Shown in pieces: positions 51,337 to 60,186 of a DNA stretch of 64,000 bases. The notes under the pieces are model-generated. The model was not told where the DNA came from. It did no database searches and saw nothing but the letters and a program-made list of their open reading frames with translations. The stretch is taken from contig NZ_JARZHF010000011.1 in assembly GCF_029891575.1 (NCBI RefSeq), positions 1 through 64,000 on the forward strand, given 5' to 3'. The position numbers and the translations under genes are program-made. The stretch is from Salipaludibacillus daqingensis. GTDB taxonomy: Bacteria; Bacillota; Bacilli; Bacillales; Salisediminibacteriaceae. Numbering within the stretch: the first letter of the stretch is position 1; each line of letters begins with the position of its first letter.

Positions 51337-51387
51337 TGTAGTAAATTCAATAATGAAAAGAAAAATATCCTTTAATAAATTGAATAA

Positions 51388-51445
51388 TTTTTGTAATAAC
51401 GTTTTTATATATTTTGATAATAACGGTTACATTCTGAATTGTCAA
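51388..51445 (-). promoter_or_regulatory. Operon promoter with two LacI-type operators
   Basis: On the minus strand TTGACA (51445-51440), 17 bp, TATTAT (51422-51417): a near-perfect sigma-A promoter. One AACG-centred site (centre about 51424) overlaps the spacer and -10; another (centre 51400-51401, TTTGTAATAACGTTTTTATA) lies at the start point. Confidence 0.8.
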
Positions 51446-51491
51446 ACTATTTTTTAGTTTTAATTTGATTAATTTAATAGAAAATTTGACA

Positions 51492-52025
51492 TCATGACAG
51501 AATGATTGAGCCATATAGTAGAGAAATCAAAATAACAATCGCCGGATGAAGTTTTACTTTTTCAAGTAACAGAAAGCTCCCTATCATAAGGATCAATGAA
51601 TGAAGCCACCCGCTTGATGAAAACGAACTTGTAAAAAACTGCATGGCCAGAATGGCAAGTAGAACGGCCACCGTTGGTTTGACCATTGCAGAAATACGCT
51701 TTACTTTCGGAGAATCTTTATATCGGTATATCAAACGTAAAAGCCCAATCATGACAATCAGGGAAGGTGCTACCGTCGCAAATAACGCAATCACCAATCC
51801 CGGAATACCTGCAACCCCAAAACCAATAATCCCTGCCATTTTCGTTGCAATTGGTCCAGGAAGTGAATTTCCAATCGCCAGTAATTCACCGAATTCCTCA
51901 ACGGAAAGCCAGCCATATCGGGTCACGACCTCATATTCAATCAATGGAATGGTTGCGGGTCCTCCGCCGTAACCGACAATTCCTGGAATGAAAAAAGCCA
52001 GAAATACTTCCCAATAATGTCCCAT
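51492..52025 (-). CDS. ywrA: Chromate-transporter (CHR) half protein, YwrA-like
   Basis: 177 residues, a single CHR domain with about five or six hydrophobic stretches: FIPGIVGYGGGPATIPLIEYEVV near 13-35 and LAIGNSLPGPIATKMAGIIGFGVAG near 49-72. Short CHR proteins work as pairs; this is the second half of the pair. B. subtilis ywrB/ywrA (chr3N/chr3C) have the same arrangement and confer chromate resistance. ATG 52025 follows GGAGGAG; 39 bp after ywrB. Confidence 0.88.
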   Translation of the reverse strand: MGHYWEVFLAFFIPGIVGYGGGPATIPLIEYEVVTRYGWLSVEEFGELLAIGNSLPGPIATKMAGIIGFGVAGIPGLVIALFATVAPSLIVMIGLLRLIYRYKDSPKVKRISAMVKPTVAVLLAILAMQFFTSSFSSSGWLHSLILMIGSFLLLEKVKLHPAIVILISLLYGSIILS

Positions 52026-52064
52026 TCAATCTCCTCCATTTCATTCTAATCATTTCCATCAACT

Positions 52065-52601
52065 TCATTTTTTTATCAGTGCATAAGCGATTAATGTACC
52101 AATGATGATTGCAGGGTGCAGGTCAAAAATAACAAAAGTGATGATGCTAACTACGGATATAATTACCGCACTTTTCCACCCCAATGATTTAGTAGATTGA
52201 CGATAGAAGGAATAAGCAAGTGTAAACAGCATCACTCCGACAACTGGTGCTACCGCTTCTGTCATACCATTAATCCAAGAAACCTCCCGAAACGTGGATA
52301 ATAAGCTGACAAGAATGACCATGAGAAACACAGTTGGGATCACACTGGCACCGATGGCTACAAGCAACCCAGGAATCCCTGATACGTGATACCCAATATA
52401 TCCTGCCATTTTCGTAATAATAGGTCCAGGTAACGTATTCCCTAATGCAAGCACATCGCTGAATTCTTCATCATTCATCCATTTGTACGTGACCACAGCT
52501 TCCTGCTGCACTAATGGAATGGATGACGGACCCCCCCCATAACCCAAGATTCCTGCTCGAAAAAAACCTAAAAATAATTCTCTGAGTTTTTGTAAATTCA
52601 T
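52065..52601 (-). CDS. ywrB: Chromate-transporter (CHR) half protein, YwrB-like
   Basis: 178 residues, single CHR domain: GFFRAGILGYGGGPSSIPLVQQEAV near 12-36 and ALGNTLPGPIITKMAGYIGYHVSG near 50-72. It pairs with the downstream half gene. ATG 52601 is 6 nt after GGAGG. Divergent from the Lrp-type regulator gene, which is likely to control it. Confidence 0.88.
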   Translation of the reverse strand: MNLQKLRELFLGFFRAGILGYGGGPSSIPLVQQEAVVTYKWMNDEEFSDVLALGNTLPGPIITKMAGYIGYHVSGIPGLLVAIGASVIPTVFLMVILVSLLSTFREVSWINGMTEAVAPVVGVMLFTLAYSFYRQSTKSLGWKSAVIISVVSIITFVIFDLHPAIIIGTLIAYALIKK

Positions 52602-52663
52602 ATTAAACCTCCAGTTCCGTTCTCTCCTCAATCAGTCAGTGCAGACAATTATTACAATGGAAG

Positions 52664-52693
52664 TGGACTTTCTCCTTCCATTATCTTTATAAT
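52664..52693 (+). promoter_or_regulatory. Possible sigma-A promoter of the Lrp-type gene
   Basis: TGGACT (52664-52669), 18 bp, TATAAT (52688-52693). Confidence 0.5.
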
Positions 52694-52726
52694 GAATATA
52701 AATCCAAAATTGAGTGGTGTATAATA

Positions 52727-53176
52727 ATGAAATTAAATGATACAGACCGACAAATGTTAACAATCCTAAGTGAACAAGGGCGAATTTCATATGTTGACTT
52801 AGCCAAAGAAATTGGCTTATCCCGAGTTGCCGTCCGAGAACGAATTAATCAAATGGTTGATGCAGGTATCATTGAAAAATTCAGTGTCGTTATCAATTCA
52901 GAAAAAGTTGGTAAAAACGTTTCCGCTTTTTTTGAAGTCGATTGCGAGCCTACATACCTTGTTTCAGTCGCAGAAACGCTGTCCGAAAACCCTAAAGTCG
53001 CAAGCTGTTACCAGATGACTGGGCCCAGCACTTTGCACATGCACGTATTAGTTGAAGATTCAAACGAGCTAGAGCAATTCATCAATGAAGAATTATACGC
53101 TCTTGAAGGAATCACCCGTGTGGAAAGTCATATCCTCCTGAGAAGATTCAAAAGCCGTACTGGATTAAAGCTTTAA
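52727..53176 (+). CDS. ywrC: Lrp/AsnC-family regulator, YwrC-like
   Basis: 149 residues. The N-terminal winged helix is DLAKEIGLSRVAVRERINQMVDAG (about 23-46), and the C-terminal ~75 residues are the RAM ligand-binding fold. In B. subtilis ywrC lies with the chr genes and, as I recall, represses them (ChrS). Here it is divergent from ywrBA, which suits autoregulation from the shared 125-bp gap. The ribosome site is weak (GAGTGGTG). Confidence 0.88.
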   Translation: MKLNDTDRQMLTILSEQGRISYVDLAKEIGLSRVAVRERINQMVDAGIIEKFSVVINSEKVGKNVSAFFEVDCEPTYLVSVAETLSENPKVASCYQMTGPSTLHMHVLVEDSNELEQFINEELYALEGITRVESHILLRRFKSRTGLKL

Positions 53177-53183
53177 AACAAAC

Positions 53184-53212
53184 GGAGGGTATCCCCAAAC
53201 CTTCCTTTTTTT
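53184..53212 (+). terminator. Terminator of the Lrp-type gene
   Basis: GGAGGGT pairs with ACCTTCC (one wobble), followed by seven T. Confidence 0.75.
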
Positions 53213-53243
53213 CATTCATCTCCATGGATAAACAGGAGCTGTT

Positions 53244-54866
53244 TTACCAGGCAGCCACTTCCCCATCCGTTCGCGGTTCAGTCCCACCACAAAGAACACC
53301 CGTCTTAGGATCCCTCCATATAATCTGTCCTCTGCCAAACTCATCATGATTGTTCGCCCGAATAATCTGATGCCCCTTTTTTTCAAGAGCATAGGAAACA
53401 TCTGCAGGAAAAGTTGGATCCACTTTTACTGTTTTTCCTTTCTCCCATAACCAACGGGGCGTATCCAGTGCTGACTGAGGATTGAGGTTGAAATCAATCG
53501 TATTCATCACAACTTGTAAATGACCTTGTGGCTGCATAAATCCGCCCATGACACCAAAAGGACCGACAGCCTCTTGCCCTTTCGTCAAAAATCCTGGAAT
53601 GATAGTATGATAGGTTTTCTTTTTAGGCATTAAAACATTGGCATCTTCCTCATTTAAGGAGAAATTATGCCCTCTGTTTTGCAAGCTGATCCCGGTACCT
53701 GGTACTACCACACCTGAACCAAACCCCATATAGTTGCTCTGAATATATGAAACCATATTCCCATCTTCATCAGCTGTAGCAAGGTAGACCGTGCCCCCTT
53801 TTACGGGATCGCCAAATTCGGGCATCATCGCTTCCTTTCCAATTTTCTGTCTTCTTTCATCCGCATATGCCTCTGATAATAGTTGATTCGTTGAGACTGA
53901 CATAGCATTCTCCTGTGTTACGTAATGCAAGCCGTCACTAAATGCAAGCTTCATGGCTTCGATCTGCTTGTGATACGTATCCACTTTTCCTAAATCATGT
54001 TGTTGAATTTCAAACCCTTTCATGATATTTAATCCCATTAATGCAATAATCCCCTGACCGTTCGGAGGAATTTCCCACACATCGTATCCCCGATAATGAC
54101 TGCCGATCGGCTTCACCCAATCAGGCTTAAAATCGCCGAGATCTTCTTTTGAAAGATATCCACCATTCTCCTCAATAAAACGATGGATGTTATTTGCTAG
54201 TTTCCCTCTATAAAACGATTCTGCCTCCGTATTACCGATTTCTTCTAAAGTTTTCGCGTGATCAGGTGAACGCCAGATTTCTCCCACTTTAGGAGCCCTT
54301 CCGTTAGGTGCAAAGACTTTAAACCACTCTTCAAACACTCCTTCTTGTCCGACAGTCGCATCATATTCCTTGTAAGCCATCTCCCAAAAATGATGAAGAG
54401 TTGGCGAAACCGGGAATCCCTCTTTCGCATAGTTAATTGCTGGTGCCAAAACCTCACGAAGTTTCAACTTACCAAAAGTTGATGATAATTCAGCCCAAGC
54501 TCCTGGAGTCCCTGGAACAGTTACTGGAATTAATCCGTACTTAGGCATTTCCTTATATCCCTTTTCTCTTAAGATTGCTGCGGAAATACTCCCTGGAGAT
54601 CTGCCACTGGCGTTCAACCCATGCAGCTTATCTTTGGTCCACACCAATGCAAACGCATCGGAACCAATGCCATTTGAAGTTGGTTCCACAACTGTCAGGC
54701 AAGCCGCTGTAGCAATGGCAGCGTCGATCGCATTTCCTCCCCTTTTCATGATATCAAGGCCTGCTTGTGCAGCTAAAGGTTGTGATGTAGCAACCATTCC
54801 TTTTTTGGAAAAAACTGTGTTTCGCTGTGACCGATAAGGATAATACAGTGCTTGATCAAAATTCAA
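53244..54866 (-). CDS. ywrD: Gamma-glutamyltransferase-family protein, YwrD-like
   Basis: About 540 residues, without a secretion signal. The Ntn-hydrolase architecture is visible: large-subunit start MVATSQPLAAQAGLDIMKRGGNAIDAA, and the autoprocessing threonine in VKGGTVYLATADEDGN near 365, followed by the small subunit with GFGSGVVVPGTGI. Cytosolic, unlike secreted GGT, so glutathione turnover is not assured. Its position beside ywrABC repeats the B. subtilis ywrABCD order. TTG 54866 is about 8 nt after AAGGAG. Confidence 0.9.
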   Translation of the reverse strand: MNFDQALYYPYRSQRNTVFSKKGMVATSQPLAAQAGLDIMKRGGNAIDAAIATAACLTVVEPTSNGIGSDAFALVWTKDKLHGLNASGRSPGSISAAILREKGYKEMPKYGLIPVTVPGTPGAWAELSSTFGKLKLREVLAPAINYAKEGFPVSPTLHHFWEMAYKEYDATVGQEGVFEEWFKVFAPNGRAPKVGEIWRSPDHAKTLEEIGNTEAESFYRGKLANNIHRFIEENGGYLSKEDLGDFKPDWVKPIGSHYRGYDVWEIPPNGQGIIALMGLNIMKGFEIQQHDLGKVDTYHKQIEAMKLAFSDGLHYVTQENAMSVSTNQLLSEAYADERRQKIGKEAMMPEFGDPVKGGTVYLATADEDGNMVSYIQSNYMGFGSGVVVPGTGISLQNRGHNFSLNEEDANVLMPKKKTYHTIIPGFLTKGQEAVGPFGVMGGFMQPQGHLQVVMNTIDFNLNPQSALDTPRWLWEKGKTVKVDPTFPADVSYALEKKGHQIIRANNHDEFGRGQIIWRDPKTGVLCGGTEPRTDGEVAAW

Positions 54867-55208
54867 TGTCCTCACTCCTTCAAGTAGTAAATTAATTTAA
54901 TACTATCACAAAAAGAAATTAATAAAAGTGTTTTTTTATCATAAAGAAATCATTTTACATTTTTATATTTCTTTTAGAATATAATTAAAGTCTATATGAT
55001 ACTATTTGTTTATTAAAGGTTTGTTTTTTAAACATAACAAAAGACCTTCCATTTCGTCCTATGAAGGCCTTGATATACAATAATATGATTTTAATTGAAA
55101 GATCTTCTAAACAGCTCCACTTCATTTTTAAAGATGAATGCAATCTATCATTCACGTAATGATTACATATATGTAACGACCTTGTTTCTACCATTTTTTC
55201 TCTTTTAT
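54867..55208. other. Intergenic region
   Basis: AT-rich upstream region of the YwrD-like gene; the hairpin-like AGACCTTC...GAAGGCCTT near 55041-55071 is the only structure seen. The frame 54985-55194 (-) has no ribosome site. Confidence 0.35.
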
Positions 55209-55521
55209 CTACCCCAATGCTTTCATATGTGACATCGATTTTCTATTTAGAGGAAAGAGTAAGTCACATATCTCTTTTACTTTATTGAAATAATTGTTAC
55301 CGTAATCAAGAATAATCAAATCACATGCTTGATCGGCATCATTAAAAATAAAAACCTCTTTTGATCACTATCAATTTCATCCTTTTGATCTAGATTGGAC
55401 TGGCAGTGTAATTCATTCACTGTTAAATGATCCATCGCTAATAGTCCGCATTCTATTCAGCTGGTTGCTATATATCACAATGTTGAGATTATTTTGTTCC
55501 GCGTCGATACATACGTATCCA
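55209..55521 (-). pseudogene. Eroded coding sequence, unrecognised
   Basis: Coding-like segments occur in different minus frames: GYVCIDAEQNNLNIVIYSNQ near the 5' end, LDQKDEIDSDQKRFLFLMM in the middle, and DADQACDLIILDYGNNYFNK ending at a TAG at 55209-55211. No start or ribosome site. It could be a frameshifted remnant; I cannot assign a family. Confidence 0.35.
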
Positions 55522-55606
55522 ACCTAGGTCTATTCTCTTCAAAATTTTCGTATACAACACTACTCTTAATTACTCTTATTATCATTTTAATACCTAACAT
55601 CATTTC

Positions 55607-56713
55607 TTATTTTGACTTATATAATTCCATCACTTCAGAAACCGCTCGCTCTGCTGACTGAAGGGCTCCTTCAAGATGTCCTCCGTGTTCAGAAGAGGTT
55701 TCTGTCCCAGCAAAAATGAGTTTTTTATCCCACTCACTAGCATTCGTTGGTTGGCCATAGTTTGGAAATGCGGTAAGTGGTTTGGAGTCATCGTCAACCG
55801 CCGTTTCTGGATCGCTCGACCAATCTTTGTAAAGGATGGTGATTGGTTTTTCAGCGGACGGGCCAAAAAGCCGAGTTAATTGGACGATAACAAGTTGGAG
55901 AACTCTTTCCTCCCCCAGTTCTTGACGGACTTTTGCAGGTAATCCGAAGAACCCAAAGAGCGCACCGCAGCCTGAACCGGGTGATGCATCATGGATCTCC
56001 TGCAACGGACCGTCCCAACTCACCGCTTGACCAGAAAGTCCATCTTCTCGCCAAAAGGGACGATGATAAATGGCAACCGCTTTAGCTTGTCCTGCCATCC
56101 ATGTAGGCTTGTCTACCAAGCTCGTGATTAGCTCGCTAGGAAGAGATGGTGAAAATGCTAACCTACTTGCCGCGATTCGAGGCGGTAATGCTAAGATTAC
56201 AGCGCTAGCGCGTATCCTTTTCTTTTTTCCATCCGCGAGTTTTGCTCCAAGAGTGATCGTTCCATCTTCCTTCTTAGCTATTTCCGTCACACTTGTGCCT
56301 AATTCAACTATCCCCTCTGGAAGGGTTGCAGCTACCGCATCAATCAATGACGCAACACCACCTTTGAGCCGAACCGACTTTTCCACAGCTCCTTCTGGTA
56401 AGACGTGCCGCTCTATCGGTTCATGTGGAGATCGCTCGAGAAGGATAGCTCCTTCGGTGTGCTGTTCGAATGTCTCTAAACCGAGTTCATGGACAAGATT
56501 AGCGATAACGGGCTCATGTTGCGGCCAAAACCACGTTGGTCCAAGATCAAATTTACCAAGGTCATGCCTGTTTTCGACCTCCTTACTTAAAACTCTACCT
56601 CCCAATCGTTCTCGTGCCTCGAGAACTTTACAATCGATACCTTGAGAAATAAGCATAGATGCCGCACGAAGACCGCTTAAACCGGCCCCAACAATAATAA
56701 TCGGATCATTCAT
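55607..56713 (-). CDS. FAD-dependent amine oxidase-like protein
   Basis: 368 residues. The FAD dinucleotide motif IIIVGAGLSGLRAASML is at 5-21, with VLEARERLGGRV following, and the C-terminal FAD-contacting LIFAGTETSSEHGGHLEGALQSAERA. These are signatures of flavin-containing amine oxidases, though the protein is shorter than typical monoamine oxidases (~450) and no covalent-flavin Cys is seen. Substrate unknown. ATG 56713 is 6 nt after GGAGG; the open frame continues to 56782 without a site. Confidence 0.88.
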   Translation of the reverse strand: MNDPIIIVGAGLSGLRAASMLISQGIDCKVLEARERLGGRVLSKEVENRHDLGKFDLGPTWFWPQHEPVIANLVHELGLETFEQHTEGAILLERSPHEPIERHVLPEGAVEKSVRLKGGVASLIDAVAATLPEGIVELGTSVTEIAKKEDGTITLGAKLADGKKKRIRASAVILALPPRIAASRLAFSPSLPSELITSLVDKPTWMAGQAKAVAIYHRPFWREDGLSGQAVSWDGPLQEIHDASPGSGCGALFGFFGLPAKVRQELGEERVLQLVIVQLTRLFGPSAEKPITILYKDWSSDPETAVDDDSKPLTAFPNYGQPTNASEWDKKLIFAGTETSSEHGGHLEGALQSAERAVSEVMELYKSK

Positions 56714-56850
56714 ATTTTTACCTCCAGTGAAACTCATTAACTTCCTTTTTAGCAAAAAACTTAGTGCTTTCATAATTATCAAGGATAGTGATCAGTTAAA
56801 TCGAGCACCTATCTCTAAATAAAACAACAATGAGAAAAACTATCCCCACT

Positions 56851-58050
56851 TCATTTTCCAGAAAGCATTTGTTTTAAAACGTTCCCAAGCTTCTGAATTC
56901 CTTCATCTATTTCCTTTGGGTTCTCATAACTAAAGGAAAGACGGAGAAATGCTTTACCATCTTGCTGATTTAAGAAGAAGTATTGACCAGGTACATAAGA
57001 GACACCGTCAGAGAGCGCTTCCGTTAACAATTCCGACGTATCGATCCCTTCCGTTTTGACCCATACAAAATAACCACCTTCTGGGACGTACCAGGAAACC
57101 GACGGTGGGAGGTATTGTTCCAGTGCCGAAAGTAACGCATCACATTTAATTTTGTACGCTTCTCTTAACGATTTAAGCCGTTTCTCCATATCAGTATTCT
57201 CTAGAAACGAAGCCATTGTCGCTTGAGCAAACGGATGACCTAAATCTTTCTTAAACCAGGATAATGCAGTAATAAATTCAGGTGACGCCGCTACCCATCC
57301 AATCCGCATTCCTGTTGCGACAACTTTAGATAAAGAACCAACATACAGAACACGATCTTCCTGATCCATTGCTTTTAAAGGTATCGATGGCTTATCAAAG
57401 TATAATTCTCGGTAAGCATCATCCTCGACAATAAGAAAATCATATTTGTCGGCAAGCTTCAATACATGCTTGCGACGCTCCGTTGACATCGTTGTTCCTG
57501 TTGGATTTTGAAACGTTGGGATCGTGTACAAAAACTGCGGAAGGGTGACTCCTTTCCTTTTCCTCTCCTCTAGCATTTCTTCTAACATTTCTGTGTCGAG
57601 TCCATGTTCATCCACTGGAACAGTAACAAAATGCGATGTATAGTTTTGAAAGATTTCTAACGCTTCCATATAGGTTGGCGATTCTATCGCAATGACTGTG
57701 CTCTCATCCATAAGAATGCGAGCAATTAGATCAATTGCCTGACACGCGCCAGACGTGATTAAAAGCTCGTCACGAGAAGCTTGAATGTCATGTTCTTGCA
57801 GCCTTTCTTGAATCTGCTCCTTTAGTTTCGCCACTTTAGGACTTCCAATATAATGCAACGGTAAGTCATTCTCTTCTTCAAGTAAGCTGGCAACGGCATC
57901 TTTCAGCTGTTCAACAGGTACGAGAGAGGGTGCTGGAAAACCAGAACTTAGACGAATACACTTATCTGGAAGCTTTGGCATCCATTCCCCTGGAGGGTCA
58001 TTTTTAAGTGCAGATTTTATGTTTTCGGAAAAATAAGATTCAGCATTCAC
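56851..58050 (-). CDS. PLP-dependent aminotransferase (class I/II, LysN/MocR-catalytic type)
   Basis: About 399 residues. PLP-site features: SGACQAIDLIAR near 105, YTIPTFQNPTG near 185, EDDAYRELYF near 213 and the Schiff-base lysine in VGSLSKVVATGMRIGW near 245. It corresponds to the aminotransferase part of MocR regulators or 2-aminoadipate-type enzymes, with no helix-turn-helix domain. The amino donor is unknown. GTG 58050 is 9 nt after AAAGGA; ATG 58059 is closer to the site but too close. It lies upstream of the amine oxidase on the same strand (137-bp gap). Confidence 0.88.
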   Translation of the reverse strand: MNAESYFSENIKSALKNDPPGEWMPKLPDKCIRLSSGFPAPSLVPVEQLKDAVASLLEEENDLPLHYIGSPKVAKLKEQIQERLQEHDIQASRDELLITSGACQAIDLIARILMDESTVIAIESPTYMEALEIFQNYTSHFVTVPVDEHGLDTEMLEEMLEERKRKGVTLPQFLYTIPTFQNPTGTTMSTERRKHVLKLADKYDFLIVEDDAYRELYFDKPSIPLKAMDQEDRVLYVGSLSKVVATGMRIGWVAASPEFITALSWFKKDLGHPFAQATMASFLENTDMEKRLKSLREAYKIKCDALLSALEQYLPPSVSWYVPEGGYFVWVKTEGIDTSELLTEALSDGVSYVPGQYFFLNQQDGKAFLRLSFSYENPKEIDEGIQKLGNVLKQMLSGK

Positions 58051-58078
58051 TTCTATCATTCCTTTCCGTTCATTCGAC

Positions 58079-58122
58079 TAACCAAGGGGACTAACCAAGG
58101 GGACGGTTCCTTCGGTTAACCC
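58079..58122. repeat. Dispersed repeat with variant arms
   Basis: CTAACCAAGGGGA is repeated twice, then CGGTTCCTTCGGTTAACC; TAACCAAGG can pair with CCTTCGGTTA around the core. Confidence 0.6.
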
Positions 58123-58274
58123 AGTTACATGATTACCTATAACCACCTATTATTAGATTAGTAACAACAAACATCCACATGGAAAGAGAGTACTTCATTG
58201 CCTAGGTGAAACCGAATATGGTTATGAGGTAGAGTGAAAATTTTGCATTTGTCACTAATTGAAATATCTTTTGT

Positions 58275-58301
58275 CAACCACTAGAACCGTCCCTGTGGTT
58301 G
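58275..58301. repeat. Dispersed repeat with variant arms
   Basis: CAACCAC and GTGGTTG form a perfect stem around TAGAACCGTCCCT, directly after the methyltransferase gene. Confidence 0.7.
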
Positions 58302-58303
58302 AA

Positions 58304-58984
58304 TTATAATTTCTTTAACATAACTAACCACATAAATGTCAGTGATTGTTGTAATTCTTTCGGTAAACGGGAAACCATATCTTCGGGGACACCGCGTTTG
58401 TAAACCCCTTTCCCATCAATGATTTCCCAGCCGTTTTCTTGTGCTAGCTGTTCGAATTCCCAAGGCATCATCGTATTGCATATGACAGATTCCCCGTAAA
58501 GTCGGTTATAACTGTTCGCTCGCGGTCCTGCTGTTGGCCCGAGTATTCCTAAGCACATGAAATGACCTTTTTTTAAAATTCTGTGCATCTCATCTAACGC
58601 TTTTAGAGGATGTTCTGTCCACTCAATCGAATTAATGACCATTAACCCGGAGAAGGTGTCGTCTTCAAACGGCAAGTTTGTTAAATCACCTTGGATAAAG
58701 GTGACACGCTTATTTCTACCTTCTCCTTTTGCTGTTTCAATCATTTCTTTCGATAAATCTATCCCCGTCACGCGATATCCTGCCTGGTCTAACTTATACG
58801 AGCCATATCCATCTCCACAACCTAAATCAGCGATGATACTGCCTTTAGGGATATGCTTTTCGATAAAGGGAACAATCTTCTTTCTGCTACCTGTTTCCCA
58901 CATTCCTTGACTGCTTTGATTCCAAAAATCAGCCTTGTCATCCCATAGATTTTCCGCTTCTTGATGCCAATCAAAAGAACTCAT
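58304..58984 (-). CDS. Class I SAM-dependent methyltransferase
   Basis: 226 residues. Motif I is IIADLGCGDGYGSYKL near 50-65, motif II GIDLSKEM near 75, and the post-II acidic FIQGDLTNLPFEDDTF near 95-110, with VINSIEWTEHP in the active-site region. Methyltransf_11/25 type, similar to B. subtilis YodH. The small-molecule or protein substrate is unknown. ATG 58984 follows GTGGGAG. Monocistronic. Confidence 0.88.
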   Translation of the reverse strand: MSSFDWHQEAENLWDDKADFWNQSSQGMWETGSRKKIVPFIEKHIPKGSIIADLGCGDGYGSYKLDQAGYRVTGIDLSKEMIETAKGEGRNKRVTFIQGDLTNLPFEDDTFSGLMVINSIEWTEHPLKALDEMHRILKKGHFMCLGILGPTAGPRANSYNRLYGESVICNTMMPWEFEQLAQENGWEIIDGKGVYKRGVPEDMVSRLPKELQQSLTFMWLVMLKKL

Positions 58985-59225
58985 TCTCCCACTTCCTTCA
59001 TAAAGATCTCTATCTAGTTTAACATGGCAACCGGGGGGATCGCGGTGAAGAGCAATTCTCCAGTCTCATAAACTGCCTCTGTAATAAGTCAAATGGTGTT
59101 ATCATGCATTTTAATATCGGTAAATTGATTTTTTCAGCAGTCCCAAACCGTCCCTCTTGTTTTATTTTTATAGATCCCTTCTTTTACATATGCTAGAATT
59201 TTACATATAGAAAGGTTTTGACTTT

Positions 59226-59315
59226 ATGAAATGTGAGAAATATTTATTAGTTCTTTCTAATGAAGGAATAGAAATTCTAATCAACGACTGGGAAGAAGTG
59301 ATTGATTATTTTTAA
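59226..59315 (+). CDS. Possible 29-residue ORF upstream of a lipoprotein gene
   Basis: MKCEKYLLVLSNEGIEILIN followed by DWEEVIDYF, behind AAAGG at about 10 nt, 21 bp before the lipoprotein start. Acidic. It could be a leader peptide or chance frame. Confidence 0.35.
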   Translation: MKCEKYLLVLSNEGIEILINDWEEVIDYF

Positions 59316-59336
59316 GAAAGAGAGGTGGATTAACTC

Positions 59337-60113
59337 ATGCAAAAGTTATGGGCGTGGTTCATACTTATTGCTTTCCTAACAGTAGGGTGCCAAGGGGTTG
59401 AATCTGAGGAATCATTTGAAGAAGACGTAAGAGGTCAGACATTAACATTGGACATATCTAGTGGATTCTTCACCTTATTCGTGAAAGATTCCTCCAGTGA
59501 TCACCTTAATCTACGTAACTTCCAAAATATAGATAGTGATTATGAAGTAGAATTGTATGCCATTTCTTTAACAGAAGACACAGAGATTTACCATCCGGAA
59601 TTTGATACACCTCAGAAATATGCAGATCTCCCCGAAGATCTTATTTATTACGGGGATACAATTGGCGTCTCTTTTGAAGAAGATTTCACCTCTTTGATGC
59701 AAAATAAGAACTCTGATTATTCGGATTTGTATGTCTTTAACCCTGCCTATACTGCAGAAGAAATTCATATACAGCCAATGTCGCTAGAAGATGTTAAACA
59801 CCTACATACTCCTAGGGAAGCAAACGTATCGATCACAGTTTTGCAAGAAGATTTCCAGCTAACAAACGTTGAAAATGAGTTAAGAAATGAATTAGATTCC
59901 TTAAGAGAAAGGAGAGAAATAGATTTGTCAGCAAGGGATTATGATATCTTCGCACACAGTTTTCATAGTAGTTATTTACGTTTAGAGGAACTTGATTTCA
60001 GCTCACTTCCTACATACTTAATTGTCGCAAAAGATGGAGAAATGACGACAACTAGTGAAACCGAAGATGTGATTCAGTGGCTACAAGAATTCAGTAAGAA
60101 ACAGCAGGACTAA
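59337..60113 (+). CDS. Hypothetical lipoprotein
   Basis: 258 residues. The signal peptide MQKLWAWFILIAFLTVGC has a lipobox (TVGC); the mature chain is acidic with predicted beta strands (LTLDISSGFFTLFVKD) and, near the end, LPTYLIVAKDGEMTTTSE, which recalls the strand-turn of thioredoxin-like folds without a CxxC. No family recognised. ATG 59337 follows AGAGAGGTGG. Confidence 0.75.
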   Translation: MQKLWAWFILIAFLTVGCQGVESEESFEEDVRGQTLTLDISSGFFTLFVKDSSSDHLNLRNFQNIDSDYEVELYAISLTEDTEIYHPEFDTPQKYADLPEDLIYYGDTIGVSFEEDFTSLMQNKNSDYSDLYVFNPAYTAEEIHIQPMSLEDVKHLHTPREANVSITVLQEDFQLTNVENELRNELDSLRERREIDLSARDYDIFAHSFHSSYLRLEELDFSSLPTYLIVAKDGEMTTTSETEDVIQWLQEFSKKQQD

Positions 60114-60123
60114 CGATTTTCAT

Positions 60124-60161
60124 AGAAAAAAGAAAGACGCCTTAACACTAGTTGTGGCGTC
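60124..60161 (-). terminator. Terminator after the 52-residue membrane peptide gene
   Basis: GACGCC and GGCGTC with inner pairing, followed on the minus strand by TTTCTTTTTT. Confidence 0.8.
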
Positions 60162-60186
60162 AAATTATATAATATAATTCTTACGG

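Noticed and set aside
56070-56645. 191-codon plus-strand ORF
   Set aside because: Shadow of the amine oxidase gene, which has clear FAD motifs on the other strand.
59140-59165. Another dispersed-repeat copy (AAACCGTCCCTCTTG)
   Set aside because: Only the central AACCGTCCC is present, with no arms or tail; too weak to list.
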